Source: Candidatus Woesearchaeota archaeon (GTDB lineage Archaea; Nanoarchaeota; Nanoarchaeia; Woesearchaeales; GW2011-AR4). Taken from it: a stretch of 11,606 nucleotides of DNA. The stretch's first letter is position 1; every line of letters begins with the position of its first letter. The notes under the pieces are model-generated. The model saw only the letters and a list, made by a program, of their open reading frames with translations, was not told the DNA's origin and searched no databases. The stretch is from positions 1-11,606 of the forward strand of contig JAHFQL010000032.1 in NCBI GenBank assembly GCA_023259315.1, written 5' to 3'. Below are positions 1-6,431 of this stretch, one piece after another. Position numbers and translations under genes: made by a program.

Positions 1-71
1 ACAAATTTATACCTCTTTTCCAATCTACGCTCATGTGGGCACTTCCCCACCCTCACGATTTTCTCATTCAA
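1..71 (-). CDS. possible 5' end of a leftward gene, partial
   Basis: This is a weak candidate gene running off the left edge. On the minus strand a TTG codon at 71-69 opens a frame that stays open to the window end (23 codons; reads MNEKIVRVGKCPHERR and on, rich in Lys/Arg/Glu). An in-frame TAG lies just upstream (95-93), so TTG is the only usable start. A TATA-like element (TTATATTAG on the minus strand, about 93-101) sits about 26 bases before that TTG, the same spacing seen before most other genes here. Against it: the whole segment also forms a strong stem-loop, and 23 codons are too few to recognise a family. Other frames across this segment are also open by chance. Confidence 0.28.
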   Translation of the reverse strand, partial: MNEKIVRVGKCPHERRLEKRYKF

Positions 72-93
72 AAAATCGTGTGGGGAAACCCAC
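35..93. repeat. long GC-rich imperfect stem-loop
   Basis: Three nested inverted-repeat blocks pair in register. GTGGG (35-39) pairs with CCCAC (89-93). TTCCCCA (43-49) pairs with TGGGGAA (81-87). CACGATTTT (54-62) pairs with AAAATCGTG (72-80). The loop is 9 bases (63-71), with a small internal loop and one 4-base bulge, giving about 21 base pairs. There is no U-run on either side, so a simple intrinsic terminator is not obvious. It could be a structured 5' or 3' end, a small RNA, or a mobile-element end hairpin. The sequence supports the structure but not a function. Confidence 0.6.
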
Positions 94-101
94 TAATATA
101 A
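93..101 (-). promoter_or_regulatory. candidate leftward TATA element
   Basis: On the minus strand this reads TTATATTAG. It forms one arm of an inverted repeat (96-105 with 129-138, 10 bp) whose other arm contains the TATA box of the S27e operon, so the two face away from each other like a divergent promoter pair. Leftward initiation about 25 bases on would fall near 73, just before the TTG at 71. Confidence 0.3.
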
Positions 102-132
102 CTTTTCAATAACGCCTATTTTAAAGAGAAAG

Positions 133-140
133 TTATATAA
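133..140 (+). promoter_or_regulatory. TATA box of the rps27e operon
   Basis: TTATATAA lies about 32 bases before the TTG start of rps27e. Archaeal initiation about 25 bases from the box centre would fall near 162, giving a leader of only a few bases. It is the only good TATA match before the four-gene operon. Confidence 0.55.
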
Positions 141-168
141 ATGGATAAAAGTTACATAATGATTTATA

Positions 169-366
169 TTGGTGGTAAAAATAGCAAAAATAAAAGAACC
201 GACTAGCAAATTCATCAAGATTAGATGCCCTAAATGCAAGAATGAGCAAATAACATTTGGAAAGACTGCATCCAAAGTTGACTGCTTGGTTTGCGGAAAA
301 GTGCTTGCAGAGCCAACGGGTGGAAAAAGTAGGGTAAAGGCAAGGATTCTGGAAGTGCTGGAATAG
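169..366 (+). CDS. rps27e: 30S ribosomal protein S27e
   Basis: This is a small zinc-ribbon protein of the archaeal/eukaryotic 30S subunit. The 65 residues match the usual 60-66. Cys20-x2-Cys23 and Cys39-x2-Cys42 form the zinc site, followed by the family signature EPTGGKSRVKARILEVLE at the C-terminus. The start is a non-ATG codon: TTG at 169 is used here, and GTG at 172 is equally possible and would remove one residue. It leads an operon with aIF2-alpha, nop10 and a PAC2-family gene, an order known from many archaea. There L44e normally precedes S27e; here it does not, because a hairpin and promoter lie directly upstream. The next gene begins 7 bases after the stop. Confidence 0.95.
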   Translation: MVVKIAKIKEPTSKFIKIRCPKCKNEQITFGKTASKVDCLVCGKVLAEPTGGKSRVKARILEVLE

Positions 367-373
367 TTCTAAA

Positions 374-1156
374 ATGCTTTTCAAAAAAAAAGATTTCCCG
401 GAAGAAGGTTATTTAGTTCTCTGCACAGTGACCAGCGTGCAATTCCATTCTGTTTTTGTAGACATTGATGAATACGGCAAAAGCGGCATGATACACATCT
501 CTGAGATTTCTCCCGGAAGAATAAGGAACATAAGGGATTTCGTTAAGGAAGGCAAAAAGATTGTTTGCAAGGTCCTTAGGATAAACCAGGAAAAAGGTTA
601 TATCGATTTGTCTTTGAGAAGGGTCAATGAGTCAGAAAAAAGGAGGAAAATCGACTACATTAAAAAAGAGCAGAATGCAGAGAAAATCATAGAAATCGCA
701 GCAAATAAAATCGGAATTCAGATAGAGCAGTTATACAATGAAATATCGGGCAAAATAATGAAAGATTATAATTCTCTTCATGAATTTTTTGAGGAATCGG
801 TAAAAAATGAAAAATTGCTGGAAAGTGTGATTGAAGACAAAAAACACTTGAAAGTGATAGATGAGACTTTAAGACAAAGGATAAAGCCATCTGAAGTGGA
901 AATCAAGGGAAAACTCAAGATAACAACATTCTCGCCAAACGGCATAGGAGTAATAAAAGATTCCTTGAAAAAAGCCGAAGATTCTGTGAATGGTAAAATC
1001 ACAATAAATTATCTTGGATCGGGAACTTATAGGTTCATGATAAAAGCTCCTGATTACAAGGAAGCTGAGCGGCTGATGAAAAATGCAACGGAAAGCGCTA
1101 TGAATTTCATCGCAAAAAATGATGGCACATCACAGTTTAGCAGAGAGTCGGCATGA
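374..1156 (+). CDS. eif2a: translation initiation factor 2 subunit alpha
   Basis: This is the alpha subunit of archaeal aIF2, which delivers initiator Met-tRNA to the small ribosomal subunit as a heterotrimer with beta and gamma. At 260 residues it is the usual length. Residues about 10-85 are an S1/OB RNA-binding fold (EEGYLVLCTVTSV, then SGMIHISEIS, then GYIDLSLRRV). A helical middle domain follows (about 88-175), then the alpha-beta C-terminal domain (about 176-245) that contacts the gamma subunit. The ATG at 374 lies 7 bases after the S27e stop with no Shine-Dalgarno match. Its TGA overlaps the nop10 start (ATGA at 1153-1156), suggesting coupled translation. Confidence 0.95.
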   Translation: MLFKKKDFPEEGYLVLCTVTSVQFHSVFVDIDEYGKSGMIHISEISPGRIRNIRDFVKEGKKIVCKVLRINQEKGYIDLSLRRVNESEKRRKIDYIKKEQNAEKIIEIAANKIGIQIEQLYNEISGKIMKDYNSLHEFFEESVKNEKLLESVIEDKKHLKVIDETLRQRIKPSEVEIKGKLKITTFSPNGIGVIKDSLKKAEDSVNGKITINYLGSGTYRFMIKAPDYKEAERLMKNATESAMNFIAKNDGTSQFSRESA

Positions 1157-1326
1157 GACACATTTTAAAGTGCAATAATTGCAATAAATACACAATGAAA
1201 GAGGTATGCTCCTGCGGAAACAGGACATTGATTCCAAAGCCGTTAAAATACAGCCCGGATGACAAGTTAGGCGCTTACAGGAGAATGGCAAAACATGAAG
1301 TTTACTACAAAAGAGGTTTAATATGA
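1153..1326 (+). CDS. nop10: H/ACA ribonucleoprotein protein Nop10
   Basis: This 57-residue gene lies between aIF2-alpha and the PAC2 gene, with 4-base ATGA overlaps at both ends. Nop10 is a core protein of H/ACA guide ribonucleoproteins; it bridges the pseudouridine synthase Cbf5 and the guide RNA. The family pattern is clear: a zinc-binding half with Cys7-x2-Cys10 (LKCNNCNKYTMKEVC), then the conserved linker and helix SPDDKLGAYRRM (residues 34-45). One difference is that the second cysteine pair is Cys19-Ser-Cys21 (CSCG), one residue shorter than the common Cys-x2-Cys. Gene order supports the call, since nop10 follows aIF2-alpha in many archaea. Confidence 0.93.
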   Translation: MRHILKCNNCNKYTMKEVCSCGNRTLIPKPLKYSPDDKLGAYRRMAKHEVYYKRGLI

Positions 1327-2120
1327 GAGATGATTTTTGGAAAATAACCCAGTTCGGAAAATCACCAAAAATAAGTAATGCGGTTTTTATAGAAGGGTTG
1401 CCGGGAATCGGGAATGTCGGCAAAGTTGCTGTTGATTTCCTCATTGACGAGTTAAAAGCCAAAAAACTGTATGAAATTACTTCCTACACATTCCCGCACT
1501 CTGTTTTTGTAAACGAGGACAATCTGGTGGAACTGCCAATTGTGGAAATATTCTACAAGCAATTAAACAAAAAAGATATTTTGCTGCTCGGTGGCGATGT
1601 GCAGCCTATAGATGAGGTAAGCTCGTACGAGTTTTCTGAGAAGATACTCGATCTAGCACAAAAATTCAATGTTAAAGAAATTATAACACTTGGCGGAATC
1701 GGCTTGTCAGACATACCAAAAAAGCCAAGAGTATATTGCACAGGAAACACAAAAAAAATAATAGAGAAATATAAAAGCGAATTGGTTAGCAACAAGCTTT
1801 ACGGTGTTGTGGGCCCTATTGTTGGAGTTTCAGGGTTGTTGCTCGGGCTTTCCACCAGAAGAAACATAGAGTCAATCTCGTTTTTGGCTGAGACATACGG
1901 GCATCCAATGTACCTGGGGATAAAAGGAGCTAAAGAAATACTGAAGGTGCTGAACAAGAGTCTTGATTTAAAAATTGACGTCAATAAACTGGACAGGGAA
2001 ATAAAGGATATTGAAAGCGAGATAATCAAGAAGACAGAGCAGTTGAGCGATGTCTCAAAACAGATTGCATTAAAAAAGTTTCAGAAGAGGTTTGGCAAAG
2101 AAGTTGATTATATAGGATAA
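1323..2120 (+). CDS. PAC2-family protein (proteasome assembly chaperone-like)
   Basis: This is a member of the archaeal PAC2 family (COG2047), related to eukaryotic proteasome assembly chaperone 2. Archaeal homologues have been linked to proteasome assembly, but the role of this paralogue is not established. Visible signatures are FIEGLPGIGNVGKVA near residues 22-36, LLLGGDVQPIDEVSSYEF in the middle, TLGGIG, and GPIVGVSGLLLGLS before the C-terminal domain. The last 45 or so residues (DREIKDIESEIIKKTEQL onward) are strongly predicted coiled coil. The 265 residues are typical. The start overlaps the nop10 stop (ATGA), so it belongs to the translation operon. Its stop is 3 bases from the stop of the convergent membrane protein gene. 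Confidence 0.88.
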   Translation: MRDDFWKITQFGKSPKISNAVFIEGLPGIGNVGKVAVDFLIDELKAKKLYEITSYTFPHSVFVNEDNLVELPIVEIFYKQLNKKDILLLGGDVQPIDEVSSYEFSEKILDLAQKFNVKEIITLGGIGLSDIPKKPRVYCTGNTKKIIEKYKSELVSNKLYGVVGPIVGVSGLLLGLSTRRNIESISFLAETYGHPMYLGIKGAKEILKVLNKSLDLKIDVNKLDREIKDIESEIIKKTEQLSDVSKQIALKKFQKRFGKEVDYIG

Positions 2121-2123
2121 ACA

Positions 2124-2600
2124 TTATTTGCATTCATTCATAGAGACATTTTTCTGCCTAAAATACAAGCATAATTTCTCAATTTTTTCCTTTAACTGGC
2201 TGATTTGCTGGTTCTTTTCCTGTATAAGCCTGAACTGCGCCACAGGACCGTCTATATTGGCTTTTTGGTATTCAATCTCTGACTTAAGAAGGGTTATTTC
2301 GTGCACAAGCGCTTCTTTTTCATTATTAAGTTCTTCATTTTGTGCTGCTAATTCGCTGTACTTGTTTTCAAGCACCACTTTGTCCATCAAAGCAATTTCC
2401 TTGAGATTATTGGACTTGTTCAGCTTCTGCGCAATCAATTGTGCAGTTATCATTCCCATCTTCTCATCGTATTCATTCTTTTTTATTACAACATTCCTCA
2501 GCTCGATTTGGTAGTACACAGTAAACGCAATGAAAAGCACAAGAAAAAAGGCTATTAGTACCAGCAAACTTTTATTGACATCTTTTGTCAGGAATTTCAT
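2124..2600 (-). CDS. single-pass membrane protein with long coiled coil
   Basis: I do not recognise a named family. The 158-residue protein has a short basic N-terminus (MKFLTKDVNK), one hydrophobic helix at about residues 12-29 (LLVLIAFFLVLFIAFTVY) and then an almost continuous heptad-rich coiled coil (about 60-148), for example LAAQNEELNNEKEALVHEI. It probably sits in the membrane by its N-terminal helix with the coiled coil outside the bilayer; the topology is not certain. The start is supported by a TATA box 25 bases upstream. It converges on the PAC2 gene, which also ends in a coiled coil; any interaction between them is speculation. Confidence 0.8.
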   Translation of the reverse strand: MKFLTKDVNKSLLVLIAFFLVLFIAFTVYYQIELRNVVIKKNEYDEKMGMITAQLIAQKLNKSNNLKEIALMDKVVLENKYSELAAQNEELNNEKEALVHEITLLKSEIEYQKANIDGPVAQFRLIQEKNQQISQLKEKIEKLCLYFRQKNVSMNECK

Positions 2601-2618
2601 GCTTATGGAAAAAAAGTT

Positions 2619-2630
2619 CTAATATAAAAA
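2619..2630 (-). promoter_or_regulatory. TATA box of the coiled-coil membrane protein gene
   Basis: The minus strand reads TTTTTATATTAG, centred about 25 bases before the ATG at 2600. Transcription should therefore start at or next to the start codon (leaderless). Confidence 0.6.
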
Positions 2631-2640
2631 CTTTGTTTAT

Positions 2641-2655
2641 CGAAATGTTTAAATA
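2641..2655 (+). promoter_or_regulatory. BRE and TATA box of enolase
   Basis: CGAAAT, which fits the archaeal BRE, is followed by GTTTAAATA. The box centre is about 35 bases before the enolase ATG, so this gene should have a leader of about 10 bases. That leader contains GGTG (2681-2684), which could pair with the 16S rRNA 3' end but lies very close to the ATG. Confidence 0.6.
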
Positions 2656-2685
2656 GTAAACTAAAGGGAATTATTATCAAGGTGC

Positions 2686-3969
2686 ATGATTTTGGGATTC
2701 AAAATAAAAAAATTAAAAGCAATGGAAGTTTTGGATTCAAGAGGAAACCCAACAATCGAAACTTGCTTGACTACAGATTCTTGCTGCGTTAAATCCATTG
2801 TTCCAAGCGGCGCATCTACTGGAATTCATGAATCTCTTGAAATAAGAGACAAAGACAAGAAAAGATATATGGGAAAAGGAGTTCTGAAAGCTGTTAATAA
2901 TGTAAATAAAATAATATCAAAAAAATTAATCGGAATGGATTGCAGCAAACAAAGGGAAATTGATAACTTCCTGATTGCGGTTGATGGCACAGAAAATAAA
3001 TCAAGGCTGGGGGCCAATGCAATCCTATCGGCTTCTATGGCAGTCTGCAAGGCAGGTGCGTGTTGCTATGAAAAGCCATTGTACCAACATATCAAAAAAT
3101 TATCAAATTCAAAAAATTTATTGCTGCCAATTCCACAAATGAATATATTGGATGGCGGAGCGCATGTGAGAGCAAAAAGTGACATACAAGAATATATGAT
3201 ACTTCCAACGGGATTTAAGAAATTTTCAGATAGTTTAAGGGCAGGGACAGAAATTTATCATACGATTAAGAAAAAAATAATTGAAAAATATTCTTACAAA
3301 GCAGCATCTGTAACAGCAGAGGGTGGATTTATAGCACCAATGGAGGGCGTTGAAGAACGGCTGGAATTCTTGATGTCTGCAATCGAGCAATCGGGATATG
3401 GAACAAAAATAAAATTAGGTCTAGATTCTGCTGCATCTGAATTTTACAACGAGAAAGATGGAAAATATGAAATATTGAACAAAAAATACGATTCAAAACA
3501 GCTGACGGATTTTTACAAAAACCTGGTTAAAAAATTTCCAATAATATCAATCGAGGATGGGTTTTCGCAGGATGATTGGCAGGGCTGGAGCTATTTTAAC
3601 GAGCATCTCGGCAAAAAAATACAAATTGTTGGTGATGATTTGCTTGTCACGAATATCAGAAGAATTAAGCATGCCATGAACCATAATTCATGCAATGCCT
3701 TGCTTCTGAAAGTGAACCAGATCGGGACTATAACAGAATCTTTAGACGCAGCCAATCTATCATTTAAAAATAAGTGGAATGTTATTGTAAGCCACAGGAG
3801 CGGGGAAACAGAAGACGCTTTTATCGCAGACTTGGCTGTCGGAATTGGATCTGGGCAAAGCAAATTTGGCGCGCCTGCAAGAAGCGAGAGAACTGCAAAA
3901 TACAACAGGCTCTTGAAGATAGAAGAGGACTTGGGAAACAAAGCGAAGTTTGCTAAAATTAAATATTAA
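2686..3969 (+). CDS. eno: enolase (phosphopyruvate hydratase)
   Basis: Enolase interconverts 2-phosphoglycerate and phosphoenolpyruvate in cytoplasmic glycolysis/gluconeogenesis. The 427 residues are full length. The catalytic set is complete: the loop SGAST (41-45), His160 (DGGAH), Glu169 (QEYM), Glu212 (AEGGF), metal ligands Asp247, Glu290 and Asp317 (LGLDSAASEFY, SIEDGF, VGDDL), Lys342 (LLKVNQIG), SHRSGETED (369-377) and Lys393 (SKFGAP). Some motifs are divergent: DGGAHVRAKSDIQEY in place of the usual NGGAHADN-type stretch, and GGFIAP with one extra residue compared with GGFAP. It has its own promoter. Phosphoglycerate mutase, the preceding glycolytic step, lies 1.1 kb downstream on the same strand. 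Confidence 0.96.
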   Translation: MILGFKIKKLKAMEVLDSRGNPTIETCLTTDSCCVKSIVPSGASTGIHESLEIRDKDKKRYMGKGVLKAVNNVNKIISKKLIGMDCSKQREIDNFLIAVDGTENKSRLGANAILSASMAVCKAGACCYEKPLYQHIKKLSNSKNLLLPIPQMNILDGGAHVRAKSDIQEYMILPTGFKKFSDSLRAGTEIYHTIKKKIIEKYSYKAASVTAEGGFIAPMEGVEERLEFLMSAIEQSGYGTKIKLGLDSAASEFYNEKDGKYEILNKKYDSKQLTDFYKNLVKKFPIISIEDGFSQDDWQGWSYFNEHLGKKIQIVGDDLLVTNIRRIKHAMNHNSCNALLLKVNQIGTITESLDAANLSFKNKWNVIVSHRSGETEDAFIADLAVGIGSGQSKFGAPARSERTAKYNRLLKIEEDLGNKAKFAKIKY

Positions 3970-4153
3970 GACTTTCTTTTACCATGCCTGTAGCCGCCAT
4001 GATTAGATGTTAGTGGATTTGGAGATTGGGATTTTTTAACCATTTCGTAGGTAATTTTTTGTCCAAAATATTTAATTACTTCTTTGTCTTGCCCAAGTTC
4101 ATCGATTGATTCACCCCATGAGGCAAATCCAAATCTATTAAAGAGTTAGTCAT
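3966..4153 (-). pseudogene. small leftward gene with an apparent frameshift
   Basis: This gene is not recognised. On the minus strand an ATG at 4153-4151 begins MTNSLI and then runs into poor sequence. After a shift of one base near 4130-4140, the adjacent frame reads 57 or so well-formed codons (FGFASWGESIDELGQDKEVI, later QKITYEMVKKSQ, ending NHGGYRHGKRKS) to a TAA at 3968-3966. That second frame has an in-frame TAA upstream (4148-4146) and no early start of its own. A TATA-like element lies 26 bases before the ATG. Adding one base would give a protein of about 62 residues with a basic C-terminus. Natural inactivation, a sequencing error and recoding are all possible. The TAA overlaps the enolase stop by 3 bases. 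The rest of the stretch to 4251 holds only promoters. Confidence 0.55.
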
Positions 4154-4171
4154 GAGATTAAGAGTGTTATC

Positions 4172-4186
4172 GATTTTTTAAATTTT
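4172..4186 (-). promoter_or_regulatory. TATA element of the frameshifted small gene
   Basis: The minus strand reads AAATTTAAAAAATCG, centred about 26 bases before the ATG at 4153. This is the spacing of the other leaderless promoters here and supports that ATG as the original start. Confidence 0.42.
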
Positions 4187-4217
4187 ACTATTATCAAATG
4201 AGAAATAAAAATCAACA

Positions 4218-4227
4218 AATTTAAATA
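4218..4227 (+). promoter_or_regulatory. TATA box of the SAM hydrolase - phosphoglycerate mutase unit
   Basis: AATTTAAATA is centred about 29 bases before the ATG at 4252, so the mRNA should be leaderless or have a leader of a few bases. It drives both genes, since they overlap by 4 bases. Confidence 0.58.
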
Positions 4228-4251
4228 AACACCATAAACCATAAGTAAAAT

Positions 4252-5058
4252 ATGAAACATCCATTAATAACTTTCACTAGTGATTTTGGAGTGCAAAGTC
4301 AGGGCATAGGAATAATGGAAGGGGTAGTGTTGGAAATTAATCCAGAAGCTCATGTGATACATTTGATGCATGGCTTGCCGGATTTTAACTTGCTATGTGC
4401 TGCAAGGACACTGGAAACCTTAAGCTATATGCCCATTGGCCATCATGTGTGTATTGTTGATCCTGGGGTTGGCACTAAACGCAAGCCAGTAATAATAGAA
4501 ACTGGCAGGGGCGATTTCCTGATTGGGCCGGATAATGGAGTTTTAATGTCTGCAACTAAATTTTTGGGTGGCATAAAAAAAGTTGTCGAGATAAAAAATA
4601 GGAAATACATGGGGCTGCCAATTTCGCCGGTATTCCACGGGAGGGACATATTTGCGCCTGCAGCAGCCTATCTTTCCAAAGGCGTTAAAATAGAGAAATT
4701 TGGCCCAAATATTAATCCAAAAGATTTGGTTAAAGCGCCTTATGAAGAATCTACAGTCAAAGGAGACAATATTTTGGCAAAAATAGTATCCATAAATAAA
4801 TTCGGCTCATTGCACCTAAATATTGTGCATAATGCTTGGGATAAATTAAAAGTAAAAATTGGTAATTTTGTCAATGTAAAATTCAAAAACAAAATTTTAA
4901 ATGCCCGATATGCTGCAACATTCGGCGATGTTAATCAAGGTGATCCATTAATATTCAAAGACGATTATGGAAGAATTGAGTTTGCGTTAAATCAGGGCTC
5001 TTTTTCAAAAAAATACAGTTTAAAAATTGGAGACGAAATTTTAATAAGAAAAAAATGA
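4252..5058 (+). CDS. SAM hydrolase (SAM hydroxide adenosyltransferase, DUF62 family)
   Basis: The family cleaves S-adenosylmethionine with water to adenosine and methionine; its physiological purpose in archaea is unclear. The 268 residues are full length. The N-terminal domain has TSDFG (9-13) and [18 protein letters not shown] (28-45), then [10 protein letters not shown] (69-78) and GPDNGV (92-97); [14 protein letters not shown] (128-141) closes it. The Asp-Arg-His set proposed for catalysis in archaeal homologues is present as Asp70, Arg77 and His129. The C-terminal part (about 165-268) is the smaller beta-barrel domain ([10 protein letters not shown]). The segment after the first DFG is VQSQGIG rather than the D-x-Y-V type seen in fluorinase relatives. 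The last bases overlap the start of the mutase gene (ATGA at 5055-5058). Confidence 0.9.
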   Translation: MKHPLITFTSDFGVQSQGIGIMEGVVLEINPEAHVIHLMHGLPDFNLLCAARTLETLSYMPIGHHVCIVDPGVGTKRKPVIIETGRGDFLIGPDNGVLMSATKFLGGIKKVVEIKNRKYMGLPISPVFHGRDIFAPAAAYLSKGVKIEKFGPNINPKDLVKAPYEESTVKGDNILAKIVSINKFGSLHLNIVHNAWDKLKVKIGNFVNVKFKNKILNARYAATFGDVNQGDPLIFKDDYGRIEFALNQGSFSKKYSLKIGDEILIRKK

Positions 5059-5801
5059 TAAAATTAGTATTGCTCAGACATGGCCAGAGCACGTGGAACA
5101 AGGAAAACAGATTTACTGGATGGACTGATGTCCCACTGACAAAACTAGGCATCAAAGAGGCAAAAAAAGCCGGAAAAATCCTGAAAGAAAACGGATTTGC
5201 TTTTGATGTTGTATTTACCAGCATGCACCAGCGCGCAATTGATACAACAAGCATTGTCTTGATAGAGATGAAGTTGAAAGCCCGAGTTTACAAAGCATGG
5301 CAACTTAATGAAAGGCATTACGGGGCGCTGCAAGGCCTTAATAAATCAGAGATGGCAGCAAAATACGGGGAATGGCAAGTGCATATATGGAGGAGAAGCT
5401 ATGATGTGAGGCCGCCTGCGTTAAATAAAACTGACAGGAGATGGTCTGGCCACGATCCAAAATATAAGAATATTCATAAGAAATATTTGCCATTAACCGA
5501 ATCGCTGGAAGATACTGTAAAAAGAGTAACGCCTTATTGGCAAAGAGAAATCACTCCATTTTTAAAAAAAAGAAAAAAAGTTCTTGTTTCTGGAAGTGGG
5601 AATAGCTTGCGGGCATTAGTCAAGATTGTATCTAAAATTCCTGACGACAAAATAGTTTCTTTCAATATACCAACAGGCATACCGCTTGTTTACGAGCTTG
5701 ATGACAATTTGAATCCGATAAAACATTACTTTCTTGGAAATCCAGAAGAAATAGCTAATGCAATTAAAGTGATTGAGCAGCAGGGAAAAGCGAAGAAATA
5801 G
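5055..5801 (+). CDS. gpmA: cofactor-dependent phosphoglycerate mutase, catalytic His replaced
   Basis: By family this enzyme interconverts 3- and 2-phosphoglycerate using a phosphohistidine intermediate primed by 2,3-bisphosphoglycerate. The 248 residues and the whole fold match bacterial d[20 protein letters not shown] (7-23) with the phosphorylated His9, Arg60 ([10 protein letters not shown]), Glu86 ([10 protein letters not shown]), the [11 protein letters not shown] insert (113-123) and the C-terminal [13 protein letters not shown]. The second active-site histidine, normally in AHGNSLRAL, is replaced: the sequence reads [10 protein letters not shown] with Ser181 at that place (AGT at 5595-5597). 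Alignment offsets to E. coli GpmA (2-3 residues) are constant, so this is a real substitution. Many archaea use the unrelated iPGM, so a bacterial origin is likely. Catalytic activity is uncertain; it is translationally coupled to the SAM hydrolase. Confidence 0.9.
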   Translation: MIKLVLLRHGQSTWNKENRFTGWTDVPLTKLGIKEAKKAGKILKENGFAFDVVFTSMHQRAIDTTSIVLIEMKLKARVYKAWQLNERHYGALQGLNKSEMAAKYGEWQVHIWRRSYDVRPPALNKTDRRWSGHDPKYKNIHKKYLPLTESLEDTVKRVTPYWQREITPFLKKRKKVLVSGSGNSLRALVKIVSKIPDDKIVSFNIPTGIPLVYELDDNLNPIKHYFLGNPEEIANAIKVIEQQGKAKK

Positions 5802-5835
5802 AAACTTATGTATTAATTTTTAAGTAGTCACCAAG

Positions 5836-5849
5836 AGAAATATTTAAAT
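5836..5849 (+). promoter_or_regulatory. distal BRE/TATA before the orphan gene at 5895
   Basis: GAGAAATATTTAAATA is a strong BRE plus TATA match. Initiation about 25 bases on would fall near 5870, giving a leader of about 25 bases. A second TATA-like element (TATAAAAT, 5870-5877) lies 22 bases before the gene's ATG and would give a leaderless transcript instead. Confidence 0.55.
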
Positions 5850-5879
5850 ATTGGATGATAATTCTTTGTATAAAATTTA

Positions 5880-5894
5880 ATGAGGGAAATTTAA
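5880..5894 (+). other. four-codon upstream ORF abutting the next start
   Basis: ATG AGG GAA ATT TAA reads MREI-stop, and the stop codon directly touches the ATG at 5895 in the same frame. The same bases contain GAGGG (5882-5886), the clearest Shine-Dalgarno-like match seen in the window, 8 bases before that ATG. It may simply be the ribosome binding site, with the mini-ORF a by-product, or it may couple translation by reinitiation. Confidence 0.35.
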
Positions 5895-6431
5895 ATGAGT
5901 GAAACAATAACTTCAGACAGTGTTGATCATTCTGAATTTGCGCTTGAAATGATTCTAACCAAAGGCTTTGGTATCAGTGATGATTTTACTGGATACAAAG
6001 GTGACAAATTTATTTTAAATTTAATGAAGTTCGTAGAAAAAAATTGGGATATTTTTCATGTGCAAGAATATGTAGAAAAAACCAAACGTGCGAATGAATT
6101 TATCATTTATAATTCTCTTGGTGATAGGTTAATGATAGGCGAGATATTTGGGTCAAGAGGGTTCTACGCTAAGGTTGAGTATATACCACCAAATGCTGCA
6201 AATATTCCAATACCGGTCCCTATAGAATCGGAAGGAGATGGATCTGGCGGAATTAAATTAGTTTCTGCAAACTTGCCACCAAGTGCTTTAAATAGGAAGG
6301 CACAAATTAGAGTATCAATTCCACTGAATAAAAGAGTAGAAGGTTTAGAATCAATAGGTACAACGGAATTAAACACAATGAGAGATAATTTGTCGCTTGC
6401 TGGATACAAACTTAATGTTTATAAAACCTAG
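5895..6431 (+). CDS. hypothetical protein, unrecognised
   Basis: The protein has 178 residues and I recognise no family. There is no signal peptide or membrane helix. An acidic N-terminus (MSETITSDSVDHSEFALEMI) is followed by a region of mixed helix and strand (NLMKFVEKNWDIFHVQEYVE). Residues about 98-122 are rich in Pro, Gly and Ile (PPNAANIPIPVPIESEGDG), probably a flexible linker. A C-terminal part has VSIPLNKRVEGL and ends LAGYKLNVYKT. Codon use looks ordinary, so it is probably a real gene. The ATG at 5895 is chosen because GAGGG lies 8 bases upstream and two TATA elements precede it. The 3' end overlaps galT tail-to-tail by 20 bases. Confidence 0.75.
   Translation: MSETITSDSVDHSEFALEMILTKGFGISDDFTGYKGDKFILNLMKFVEKNWDIFHVQEYVEKTKRANEFIIYNSLGDRLMIGEIFGSRGFYAKVEYIPPNAANIPIPVPIESEGDGSGGIKLVSANLPPSALNRKAQIRVSIPLNKRVEGLESIGTTELNTMRDNLSLAGYKLNVYKT

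Noticed and set aside
141..206. Short frame from the ATG at 141 (21 codons)
   Set aside because: It overlaps the true S27e start in another frame, has no family features and begins directly on the TATA box.
2128..2514. Plus-strand open frame of 128 codons
   Set aside because: It is antisense to the coiled-coil membrane protein, whose minus-strand reading has a clear membrane helix, heptads and a promoter.
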